DNA of 64,000 nt from Cristatella mucedo (lineage: Eukaryota; Bryozoa; Phylactolaemata; Cristatellidae): positions 704,501-768,500 of the forward strand of contig WPIO01000066.1 of NCBI GenBank assembly GCA_009760855.2. The letters run 5' to 3'. The notes beneath the pieces are model-generated. The model was not told where the DNA came from, searched no databases, and saw only the letters and a program-made list of their open reading frames with translations. Made by a program: the position numbers and the translations under genes. Below, piece after piece: positions 31,781 through 42,620 of the stretch (position 1 is its first letter; each line of letters opens with the position of its first letter).

Positions 31781-33840
31781 GCATTGATCTGCTGCTGCCA
31801 TGCATAACTGAAATCATTGAAATGTCATTAGCGTCAGGTCTTTTCCCAGCGCCGTTCACAAAGATGCAGTCAGGCCAATTCTCAAGAAAGCGACCCAAGA
31901 CCAAGAGAACTTAAGCAACTACGCCCAGTCTCCCTTCTACCATTCCTATCAAAGACACTGGAACGGGTCGCGGTGGACCAGCTGAACTCATATATCGAAA
32001 CCCCACACATTGCTAGTAAGTTCCAGTCTGGATTTAGAGCTAATCACTCCACAGAGTCAGCATTGCTTAGGGTATCCAACGACCTACATAGGAATTCAGA
32101 CATGAGTAGAGTGTCTCTGCTTGTTCTGCTCAATCTTTCGGCAGCTTTTGATAGTGTCGATCACAAAGTTCTTATAGAGCACCTCTCATCTTGCCTGGGC
32201 ATCACTGGCACTGCTCTGCCGTGGTTCAGGTCTAATCACAGTGGAAGTCTCTAGAGTATTGACGTGAATGTACGAAGATCATCTGAAGTACCTCTGAAAT
32301 ATGGAATACCTCAGGGCTCCGTGCTAGGTCCGGTTCTTTTCACGGTTTATACTCTCCCTCTTGCTGGTGTGATTGCCAAGCACAATCTAGGCTTTCACTT
32401 CTATGCGGATGACACTCAGTTGTACCTTTGCTTTAATCCCTCCCAGCCTTCGAGAACCTAAAATTCTCTCAACTCAATTGCTGCATGCATAGATAACGTC
32501 TGCTCATGGGTGGCAGCAAATTTTCTAAACTAAACAACGATGAAACTAAGTTACTTGTTATGGACAAACCCAGTTTGATTCAGAGGTCGGAAAAGCTGAC
32601 TCTCAAAATTGGCTTTGCCAGCATATCTCCAGATGAGTCAGCTCAAAATCTAGATTTAAAAGGAACCTAAAAACACAAATATTTAGGACAGCATTTAGTG
32701 GGTCCCTGTGATTCGTCCTTCATGTGCTTATGCGTGCTGACACTGTGCATGCTGCCACTAACCACATTTGCATGCTGACCCTGTGCATGTCACCCCTAAC
32801 CATATTATTCATTTCTTTTGTTTTTTCAAGCATGATTTTACTTACCATTCAATTGCATTTCACTTTACAGTAAATATAAAGCGCCTATAGAAAGATTAAG
32901 TTCTCTGAGGGCGCTTTATCAAGTGAATTATTATTATTATTATTAGGTGTCCTATTCCGAAGCGACCTCTCCTTAGACGACCATATCAGCTCCACAGTCA
33001 AATCTGCCTATTTTCAGCTTCATACCATAGCTAAAATTCGGGTTTGTTTAGATAAAGATACCACATCTAAGTTGGTCCATGCATTCGTGACATCCCGTCT
33101 CGACTTTTGCAACTCACTGCTTACTGGCCTACCAGCATGTGCGATCAGGCGATTGCAGCTGGTGCAAAACTCTGCAGCTAGGCTTGTCTGTCGTGAGCGT
33201 AGCAGTTGCCACATTACTCCACTTCTCGCCGACCTGCACTGGCTACCAGTCAGGAACGGACTGACTTCAAGATTTTGTCGCTCACTTTTAGGTCCCTTCA
33301 TTCTATGGCCCCAGCCAATCCCTCCGAAATACTCCTCCATCAGGCCAAACATCTTTTCAACCGCTGTTCGATATCCAACTGTCTCGAAATACCTCGTACA
33401 CATCTTCAATCCTTTGGAGACCGTGCATTTAGTTCGTATGCTCCCAAAGCCCGGAACTCCTTCCCGACCTGCTTCAGAACATCACCTAACCTGACCACAT
33501 TTAAAAGGAGCTTATAAACACACCTATTTAGGACCGCATTTAGTGGGTGCCTGTGATTCGCCCTTGATGTGCTTATGAGTGCCGACACTGTGCATGCTGC
33601 CACTAACCACATTTGCATGCTGACCCTGTGCATGTCACCCCTAAAAACATTATTTATTTTGCTTGTTTTTCAAGCATGGTTTTACTTACCATTCATCTGC
33701 ATTTCCATTTTTTTCAATTTGCAGCAAATGTAAAGCACCTAGAGAGAGATCAGGTTCTCTGAGGGCGCTTTATCAAGTGCATTATTAATATTAATATTAA
33801 TAATAATATTAATAATAATAATATTATTATTATTATTATG
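31781..33840 (+). mobile_element. LINE-A: RT to 3' end, with a nested LINE-A 3' end
   Basis: RT parts: CIDLLLPCITEIIEMSLASG near 31790, LNSYIETPHIASKFQSGFRANHSTESALLRV, LLNLSAAFDSVDHKVLIEHL (motif A Asp kept), [36 protein letters not shown] (YADD intact). After AAAATCTAGA at about 32653 the sequence jumps to a 3'UTR. The interrupted text resumes as GGTGTCCTATTCCG at 32946 and proceeds through the thumb ([26 protein letters not shown]) to the terminal hairpin at 33730-33775 and an ATT/AAT tail. Several stops and frameshifts occur, for example TAG near 32253 and TAA at 32460. Confidence 0.92.
32654..32945 (+). mobile_element. 5'-truncated LINE-A nested inside LINE-A
   Basis: About 290 bases from TTTAAAAGGAACCTAAAAAC, through the 3'UTR and hairpin (32878-32922), to (ATT)5. 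Removing it rejoins AATCTA with GGTGTC as found in uninterrupted copies. Confidence 0.9.
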
Positions 33841-34507
33841 CTCCCGGCGTGAAGGTACCTGCATTCCCCGAGCTATTCTCACAAAGCTCTCAATTCTTGT
33901 TGATTACAAAAGCTTTTCCAGCATGTTCTTGACTATGTGATAAAATGGAATATGCTGCATGAGTAAGGCCCGCTATTGAATATCGTTGGTGTCACATCTA
34001 AGACTACATCCTGCTGAACGCTTCATAATCTTTTGGATGCGTAGGACAACATTCTAATACGAACTTTTAGAATTGCATGCTACCTCAAAAATTGACACAC
34101 GTTCAACGTGGGACGTGTGACGTGCCATCTGGTGGTAGAACGCTTAATCGTAGTGGCGGACGAGTTGGTAGTACATTTCAACTATCCAGCGTCAGAAGCC
34201 TGCTCCATGCCACACAATAACTCCGAGGTGCGATTTCGGATCTTCTTGAGATTCGCGGCGGTGCAATTTTGGTCCTGAGAAGCAAACGAGAATGAAATGA
34301 GCTACAGCATGGATCCTGAAAACCAACTTAAGCGAACGGTGAGAAGCTTGTCCGATTGTTTGCTCTCCCTCTGGAGTCGGCATATGGAAGCTCTTAGCAT
34401 CTGTGCGTTTAACCCGTATGAGCCTTGGCACACGTTTGCGTCCGGGATTTAGAGTAGCTTATACGGTAGCAGTCACAGGAGCAGTCCCTCATTCCAGCTA
34501 GTAGCCA
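33841..34507. other. Unassigned DNA
   Basis: A 79-codon open minus frame at 34192-34431 has no recognisable domain. No repeat that I can place. Confidence 0.35.
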
Positions 34508-34803
34508 TGTACATTCTTACGCAACGACATCTACTCTCCAACTGCCGACTATGGCACATCTTTTTCAGCGGTCCTGAACTGCTACTTCTATGCTAATCAC
34601 TACCTCAACTGCTCTGCTAACTCTGCTATGCTTCCCACTTTCTCTTTGTTGCGTGAGACGAAGTCTGTTGGCTACCGAATGCGTACCGAAAGCCGCTTAG
34701 GCTGTGAGTGAGCTATACAAAACTCTCCTGCGTAACACCCACATGGTCTTTATGACTTTGTGGAGTTATTGATGGAGAAACATACATACATACATACATA
34801 CAT
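34508..34803 (+). mobile_element. LINE-B 3' end with (ACAT)n tail
   Basis: Very close to the end of the 16208-18838 copy (ATTCTTACGCAACGACATC, LLRETKSVGYRMRTESRLG-coding stretch), then GGAGTTATTGATGGAGAAAC and six ACAT units. Close similarity and a clean tail suggest a young insertion. Confidence 0.9.
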
Positions 34804-35324
34804 CGTACTACTTTCATGACACTGCAAGGAAAAACGGCAGAGTCTTAATTCCATTCATCTGGTCACTACATTTTAGTTCATTACTTATAGTATATATAGT
34901 ATAATAGTATAATATATATAGTATAGTATAATATAGTCATAAACTCCTGCGAGGTGTGGAATTGTTTGCATTCGATCTCAGACTACACAACCAATCATCA
35001 CAATATTTATATGTCATCCTCACATCCTGAAGCCGGCGCCTTTCATACTGTTTATTTTGTTACTTCATTGTTCATTCGCTGGAGTGAGCACACTCGCAGT
35101 AGTTTCTTACCGACAACCTTTTTTGCACAGATCTTTCCATGCTAAGTACCCGCAAACAGAATACAGCTAGTTTATTAGTACGTTTACACTCAGAAAGACG
35201 AAAACTTAGTGACACAAATTCAGAATTTGAAAACTTCCTAAATAAAGTAATGCTATTCTCGCGAAAGCTTACGACATTGTTCGCATGGCATTGCAGTTAG
35301 GAGGATTGACTAAGACGGACAGTC
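34804..35324. other. Unassigned AT-rich DNA
   Basis: TATATAGTATAATA low-complexity stretch near 34890-34935; otherwise nothing recognised. Confidence 0.4.
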
Positions 35325-35605
35325 AATAATAATAATAAAAATAATGCACTTGATAAAGCACTCTCAGAGAACTCAATCTCGCTCAAGGCGCTTTACATTT
35401 GCTGCACAGGGAAATGCAGTTGAATTGTGAATTGTGAATTGAATTGTGAGTTATATCATGCTTGGTAAACAAACAAAATGAAATTAATGGTTAGGGGTGA
35501 CATGCACTGAGCCAATATGCAAATGTGGTTAGTGGCAGCATGCACAGTGTCAGCACGCATAAGCACATGAAGGACGACACACAGGGATCCACTAAATGCT
35601 GTACT
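35325..35605 (-). mobile_element. LINE-A 3'UTR-only copy
   Basis: AATAATAATAA tail, hairpin (AAAGCACTCTCAGAGAAC, CTCAAGGCGCTTTAC), then reverse 3'UTR up to GGGATCCACTAAATGCTG near 35600. Confidence 0.87.
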
Positions 35606-38099
35606 AAATAGTATACAGTAGCTCGCTCTTGTAAATGCGTCTTTGAAATGGTTATCAGTAAAGCCTCTATTGATTCTTTTTCCTGCATTCGCAAACAGAT
35701 TGTTACTTTGAATTAGATGTCTAAGGAACTGACTTACGAGGAAACTTTGTCGAAAAGTATCTCAAGTTATAGCGCTACACCATTGGAACGCTTTATTCCA
35801 TTCTCATGACGATATTCTAAGCGGCAATGACGGCTGAAAATATGTAGCAGCAGCCCTGATTGACATATCGGCCGAAATAAAAGTATAGATTACGATATCC
35901 TACTTCGTGACTGATAACAACTATCTGACGATAATAAGAGGAATTTGCACGGTTAAAGTTCAATTTTGGCATCTTGATTAATCTGTGTCGTGCCGTATTC
36001 GTGGCTCATTCAGCCGATTAGCAGCCTGAGAATATCTAACAGGTCATGTTATAGGTCAGTTGATGATAACTCTTTATCCAAAGAGCCCCTCAACAATGAT
36101 TGTTGCTGAAACGACAGCTTTTGATCTATTTACGCTGACCATGCCGGTCCGTCATTAAAGTCATTGAAATTGCTAGTGTGACTCTTTAGGAAATAGTTAC
36201 CTCAGATACATTAAATAATCAACTTCAATTAATTAGAAGTGATAACGAATGATTGACCGCAAATAATTTTGATAAAGCATCTAGGGAGTCAGAATAGAAA
36301 ATATCTCACTACCGAAACATTTTGCAGTGTGGTCAAAACAGCGTAGTCGGAACTTTTCAAACTATATTTCTGCTTTAGTGTAATTTAGGAGTAACTCAAA
36401 TTAGGAAATCGGAGCATTAAATACTTTGAAAGCTGCAATACTATGTTAGGTAGGCTTAACTGCCTAGTGCCGGAAGGTAGTTGGGTTCTAGTAAGGCACA
36501 GGTTTTGGACAAACCTCTTTGTTGGCTTGGTTGAGTCCGGCAGTAGGTTAGCACTTATTGGCAAATAAAATAAATAGAAGCTGTTAAAGCTTTTTTCCGC
36601 TATATACACGAAGCCGTTTAGGTAGTTTAAATAATGCACTGTTTTGCTGAAATCAAGAAATTTGAATAAGGCCCGCGGCTTGGAAAGTAAAACTTGAAGC
36701 AGTAAATATTATAAATCAGTACCATACGAGAAGCATGCGAGACAGAAGAGACGCAATGGATGCAAGAAACTCTGGAAAATGCGCCAGCGACAAAAGCAAA
36801 ATATCAAGACTGCTGAGAGGCCTTCGCAATAATTTTATTACTAAAAATGTGAATTAAGCTGCATCGAAATGAGATCTTAAGGAAGCGTAAATTTTACGTC
36901 AGCTATCAAAGTTAACATTACAAGAGGTGGGGCCAAAATTAAGTAATAAAATGGAAAACTTCTCAAAGTTATAACGGTATTTGTGATAAAATAGTATAGC
37001 TATAATATAAATAATTATATATAATATATTATGATATAATATATTATATAAAAATATAAATAACGATTAAATCTAGGCAAGCTGGTCAGAATGCCATCAG
37101 CCTCTGTAAATAAAATTGCCAAATATTTGAGTGACTTAAACACATCTTAAAGACAACTTAGGGATGTCGATTAAACTATTTCTATTATAAGTTAAAAACT
37201 GTCTCTAGAAACTGAAGAAAACCAAACTTGTATCTGTATAACAATAATCAAATGTCATATCGTCTATTACAGAGAAAGCATTTACAGGTCAAGTCAATAA
37301 AATAACTAGATTGCTATTTGGCTAATGACACAGCCATGTTTTACTGACACATATTTTCCACTGACAGCGTCCGTTGTCGGCAACTGAGTTGCCGTGTGCG
37401 GAAAATGGCCATTCTCAATCTACAGCAACATTTTTCAAATGTTCATGGGCAGTACGGACTACGGTCTGTGCAACTTTCGAAACATTCGTGTACAATTTAC
37501 GACACAGCATGAGTGTTGCAGACTGTAGACTGGCGGTATCTATCAAGTGCACATTCGCGGAGGGATGCCCTATACGATCAAACGTTTTCTGAAACCGACC
37601 AATTACCAACGATTGAAAGCTTTAAGCTGAATTTAAGCGAATGCATGAAAAGCAATAATTAATCATGTAGTTACCCAGAGGAAGAGAAGATAATGTAATG
37701 CCCCTAAAAACATGTTCACCACATATTTAGTGAAGCGATAAACTCTCATTGGCGCGCTATAACAAAAGGACCTCAATAACTGCACCGGTAAGATTATCTG
37801 TAAGACGAACATTCTTGCTTCAACAGGACTGGGCATTCTATTTCAATTTACCCTCTAGCCAAAATGATTAAAGGCTGCGTCGAGGTACCACTGTTTACAC
37901 GTATACATTAATACATACATTTGTTCTGTATATATAGAGGATTCATACGTGTGGATATATTCGTTGCATATGATAAATCGTGCTGCTAAGTTATTCATCA
38001 AACGTATCGCTATTATTATTATTTATTTTTGAGATTTTATGCCACTGCTACTACGACACATGCGATAGTAGCGTAAAGTATTTATCCAAAATCACTCGT
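35606..38099. other. Unassigned AT-rich DNA
   Basis: No LINE-A, LINE-B or SINE match and no coding frame above 84 codons. AT low-complexity near 36995-37060. Possibly single-copy intergenic or intronic sequence. Confidence 0.4.
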
Positions 38100-38116
38100 C
38101 ATGTGCCCGGAAATCT

Positions 38117-38126
38117 TATATAAAAG
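38117..38126 (+). promoter_or_regulatory. TATA box of a Pol II promoter
   Basis: TATATAAAAG is an excellent TATA-box match. About 30 bases downstream (near 38147) a start in GTGCACCGCTC is expected, and a consensus splice donor follows at 38200. Confidence 0.5.
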
Positions 38127-38147
38127 TGCCTAGCGGTGCCGTCGTGC

Positions 38148-38199
38148 ACCGCTCTGGATCATAAGCAGTCGACAGCAGTGGCAGGCAAAAAAGTGCGAG
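38148..38199 (+). other. Putative short noncoding first exon
   Basis: From the inferred start to GCGAG just before the donor GTAAGT at 38200. It contains no ATG. The next exon is not identified; it may lie in 38.5-39.3 kb or beyond the window. The start site is inferred only from TATA spacing. Confidence 0.4.
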
Positions 38200-39261
38200 G
38201 TAAGTCTTTAATTGTACGCCGGCGCTATTTTTATTGTTGAAATTTCGGTGCATAATGCGTTTCGTTTACGGAGCTTCTACCAAGGAATCTAATTGCTTTG
38301 CACAAACCTAAGCAAGAAATCGGAGTTATAGCAACTCCGATGCAACAACAGTAACTGAATCTCAAGGACTCCCATTTAACAGCCATGTATTGGTGTTTCC
38401 ATTATATATTGTATTGCTGTCATTTTTGGTGTTAACTTACTGCAGCTTGCGAACTTTCTGATTTAATTGCACGCTGTACCACTGTGGTCACACATTCACG
38501 TTGTGCAAGTGAAGGCTCGCTCTGAAGGTGGACTTGCGAATGACTTACCGGGATAACCCCAATAGCTCAAAACGTGTAATTCGTGCGGTATATATCTAGC
38601 CTGCAACAGACATATCGAGCGAATAGAGTGGCGGAACTGGCACAAACGTTTGCTTTCACAGACTTTCAAATACCTCTGCACTTTACACCAGGCCCACGGT
38701 CCAAGAGCGACTGGAAAGTGTCGTATCAGTATGCATCGAAGTCTGCTAGAAGCTTTTTAATTATTTATATTGATTACTCAATTGGTTAGGGAACAGGACC
38801 AAAAAACTACAACGATTTCCATTGTCTACCAAGACGGGAATATATTCTATTTGGACGTTTATTCCCAGGGCTGACACACTCAATCATGATGCGGCACATG
38901 CACTCATTTAGTCACATGGTGTTCAATTTGCAAGTCAAATAACTTCCGCTGGACTTATAAGAGAGGAGATTACTGTTCCTTGACTTTTTAACATTTAGGA
39001 CTGGAAAGCTTCAGCTTTGTCCCAAAATATTTGAGAGCATTCAATGACAATTTTCCCGAGTCATGAGTACGGAAAACTTGCTTTCGCTTACTGCCGCATA
39101 TGTACACTTGCTAAAAAGCACGAGAACTTATTTTTAAGTGCCAGTATCCCTCGATATAATTTCTATTCAGTCTTTGCGAACAGTAGGATGCTGCTGCCGC
39201 AGTTGTCCTACTTTTTGTTCTTCAACATGACCAAGTAGGAGGAAATAATGTAGTAACAGTT
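38200..39261. other. Possible first intron, otherwise unassigned
   Basis: Opens with GTAAGTCTTT. Contains open frames of 61-68 codons (38583-38789, 39044-39238) without recognisable domains or good splice context. Confidence 0.3.
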
Positions 39262-39600
39262 GAAATAATAATAGATTTGCATAGTGTCCTCAGATAGCCT
39301 GGTCTCTTTGTAAGCACTTTACAAAGAAAGCTTAATCAAATTGTTACTCGTACTATGGCTACTATCAGCAAGCTCAACATCGGTAGAGGTTGCATGCAAG
39401 GTCGGAAAGCAAACATGGTAGTGGAAGGCTGCACACACGTTGTTAGCTCGTTGTTAGCTCGCATGAGCACACATATGGATGAATTGCAGAAACGCACCAA
39501 GTCTTCTGAGAAATATATGCACCGTTAGGTTCCTTTTAATTTCGTCAACTTAGCCTGCATGGCCTTTTCTGGTAATTTAAATATTGTGATGTTGACAGAA
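39262..39600 (-). mobile_element. LINE-A decayed 3' end
   Basis: AATAATAATAG tail, decayed hairpin near 39285-39325, then reverse 3'UTR words. Confidence 0.65.
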
Positions 39601-39764
39601 TTTTCAGTAGTTTAATAGGGATTTGTTGCTAGTAGCTTTTGCTATCATGCACTGCTTTTTGTTGGCTGACCATAACGTCAAAGCCAGGTCTTTGTTGACA
39701 AAATCCCTGCGACTTGAGTGTAAAGTTCTTTGGATTCAATTTATTTAATGTAATAATAACCGAA

Positions 39765-40560
39765 CGTGAATGGCAGCTAACTTTCATAATTGAATGATGA
39801 TAAAATCATCTTACTAATTATGGCCAAGCCAAGTGTAATTAATAAGTTAGTGAGGTACATGCTCATATTTGCATGTGCCATCATATGTCCTGCATAATCT
39901 GTGATATATAGGTGTCCTGTTTCAAAGTGACCTTTTATTAGAAGCCAAAACCAGCCACTCAGTCAAGTCTAACTACTTTTAGCTACATACCGTTACTGAA
40001 ATTTGGGTTTGTTTGTTTAGACAGGTATGCAATATTTTATTTGGTCCTTTTAACAGTTGAGTGTGGTCTCCGCATCTGTAATTCTCAGTTTGCTTGTCTA
40101 CCGGCGGTGCAATCAGGCACATGCATATTTTGTAAAAGTCTGCAGCTAGGCTCTTCTGTCATTAGCGTCGCAGTTGCCACATTACACTACTTCTCGCCGA
40201 TCTGCAATGGCTCACAGTCAAGCAGCGTATCAAATTCGGCTCTGTCACTCACTTTTAGGTTCCTTTATTCTCTCGCTCCAGCTTACCTATCAGATCTTAT
40301 CCGCTACCAGGCTGAGCATCATAACCCAGTTTTTGTTATCTAACTTGTTACCCATACCTCGTACAAATCGCAAATTCTTTTGTGACCGTGCAACTACTTC
40401 GTATGCTCCCTAATCCCGGAACTCATTTGTGACTTGCATCGAAACATTCTCTTACTTGATCGCATCTAAAAATCACTAACTAAAATATCCTTACATTTAT
40501 CACAGTATTTCTTAACTCACTTTGATTCGTCACTTACGTGCTTCCTTCGCACCGAATTCA
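39765..40560 (+). mobile_element. LINE-A decayed RT C-terminal part to 3'UTR
   Basis: Starts near GAATGGCAGCTAACTTTC (the MAANFLKL block), then ATGATAAAATCATCTTAC, GTGTCCTGTTTCAAAGTGAC, GCAGTTGCCACATTACACTAC and CTCGTACAAATC. No open frame remains. Confidence 0.8.
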
Positions 40561-40564
40561 AAAT

Positions 40565-42105
40565 GCATAGAAATAATAAAAATATCAATAATGCACTTGT
40601 TAAAGCGCCCTCAGATAACTCAATCTCTTTCTAGGCACTTTACATTTGATGCAAAGGGAAACGTGATTTAATTGTGAGTGATTTCATGTTTGATTAACAA
40701 TATAACTAACATGGTTAGGGGTGACGCTCCCGGGGTCGGCATGCAAGTGTGGTGAGTGGTGGCATGCACAGTTCCAGCAGGCATAAGCTCATGAAGGACG
40801 AGTCACAGGGGCCCGTTAAATGCTGTCCTAAATAGATGTGTTTTCGCGTTCTTTTTAACGTGTTTGAGTCAGGGGATGTTAAGACTACAGTCAGTGAGTG
40901 AGTTCCAGGCATTGAGAGCATGCGAACTACATGCACGGTCTCAAAAGGATTTCGGATTGGTTACAGGTATTGGTAAACTGTCGGATTCCGAAAACCGGGT
41001 GGTACGATGCTTGGCCCTGTGAGGGAGGAGATCTTAGAGATAGGCTGGAGCCAAATAATGGAGTGACTAAAAAAGTGGGCGACAAAACCTTGAAGTCGAT
41101 CCCTTGCTTGACTGGTACGCAGTGCACGTTGGTGAGAAGTGGTAGCTAGTGCCGGTGGGCCAGTAGTGGTGTGATGTGGCAACGGAGATTGCGTTTTGCA
41201 CACACTGTAATTGCCTGATCGCACATAACGGTAGGCCAGCAAGCAGTGAGTTACCGATGTCAAGACTTAATGTCACGAATGCATCGACCTTCATAGACAT
41301 GGTATCCTTTTCTAAACAAGCCCAAATTTTAGCAATGTTATGTATCAGGAAGTTGGCAGACTTGATTGTGGAGGTGATGAGGTCGTCTAATGAGAGGACA
41401 CTTTGGAACTTGACACCCAGATTTCGAGCTGATTCAACCAGAGATGTGCTAGCAGAGCCAATTTTGAGCATCAGCCTTTCCAGTTTCTGAATCACACTGG
41501 GTTTGCGCATTACTGATAGGTTAGTTGTATCATCGTTTAGTTTTAGAAAATTGGCTGCCATCCATTTGTGGATGTCATCAATACACGCAGCAAGTGAGTA
41601 AAGAAAATTTGAGGTGCTTGAATTCTGGGATGGATCGAAGCAAAGGTAGAAGTGAGGGTCATCCGCATAGAAGTGAAAGCCTTGATTGTGCTTGGCAATC
41701 ACATCGGTAAGAGGAAGTGTACAAACCGTGAAAAGAACCGGACCTAGCATGGAGTCCTGAGGTACCCCTTACATCAGATATACCTCGGATGATCTTTGTC
41801 CATTCACGTCAATACTCCGGAGCTTCGTACTGAGATAGCACATGAACCGTTTCAGAGCAGTGCCGGCGATGCCCTTGCAAGATTAGTGGAGCTCCAGAAG
41901 AAGCTGGTGATCGATAGTATCAAACACTGCCGAAAGATCGAGAAAAACAAGCATAGATACTCTAGCCATGTCTGAATTCCTGAGAAGGTCCTTGTACACC
42001 CTAAGCAATGCTTGTTTCCGTAGAGCATTTGCTCTAAAGCCAGACTGGAACTTAGTAGCAAGGTTTGAAGTTTCAATATACGAGTTCAGCTGGTCCGCAA
42101 CTCAG
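40565..42105 (-). mobile_element. LINE-A: RT motif A region to 3' end
   Basis: Minus strand, longest open frame 41067-41750: [34 protein letters not shown] (YADD intact), [38 protein letters not shown]. 5' edge near 42105 at QLNSYIETSNLATKF-type sequence. Hairpin and tail are at 40575-40650. The thumb contains an inserted partial duplication near 41080-41180 (GACCTGCACTGGC-type text appears twice). Confidence 0.9.
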
Positions 42106-42109
42106 TGTC

Positions 42110-42178
42110 TTCGATAGGAAGACATTGTGTAATCTCAGGGCGCTATATTACACGTATTATTATTATTATTATTATAGA
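42110..42178 (+). mobile_element. LINE-A-like 3' end variant
   Basis: TGTGTAATCTCAGGGCGCTATATTACACG then (ATT)n. The arms TGTGTAAT and ATTACACG differ from the common hairpin, so this may be a related family. Confidence 0.55.
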
Positions 42179-42334
42179 TATTGCTATAAAGTATACAGAA
42201 CTCAAAAATAAATCGACCTAGGAGAGCACTGAACTTACTAAAGCACTGCATTGATATATTTGGTATGGTATATGTGTTTTTTCTGCTCGCATATTGCTCA
42301 ACAATAACCAAATAAAGACATTATACATAAATAA

Positions 42335-42505
42335 ATACTAGCTGATTCAACAGCATCTCTTTGCATATAGAAAGAAGAGCTATCGCGGCTATCACCACGG
42401 CTTGCAGTTTCGATAAAGGATAGCTCACTGCAGGATTCGAGCCCACGACCTTGGTATCTAGGTCATGAAAAGCAACCACCTTACCCAGTGAGCCATATAT
42501 ACATT
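42335..42505 (-). mobile_element. SINE-1
   Basis: B box GGCTCGAATCC (complement of 42433-42443). A-box side TGGCTCACTGGGTAAGG in reverse near 42480-42495. Tail AATAAATACTAGCTGATT on the left. Confidence 0.85.
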
Positions 42506-42620
42506 GCCATTCTGCCTTTTTAGCTTTGCAACATATAATGATATAAACGAGGCAGCCAAGGTATAGTAGCCATTAAGAAAAAAATTGAATTCAAGACATC
42601 AAATTTTTACAGGGGCCTAG

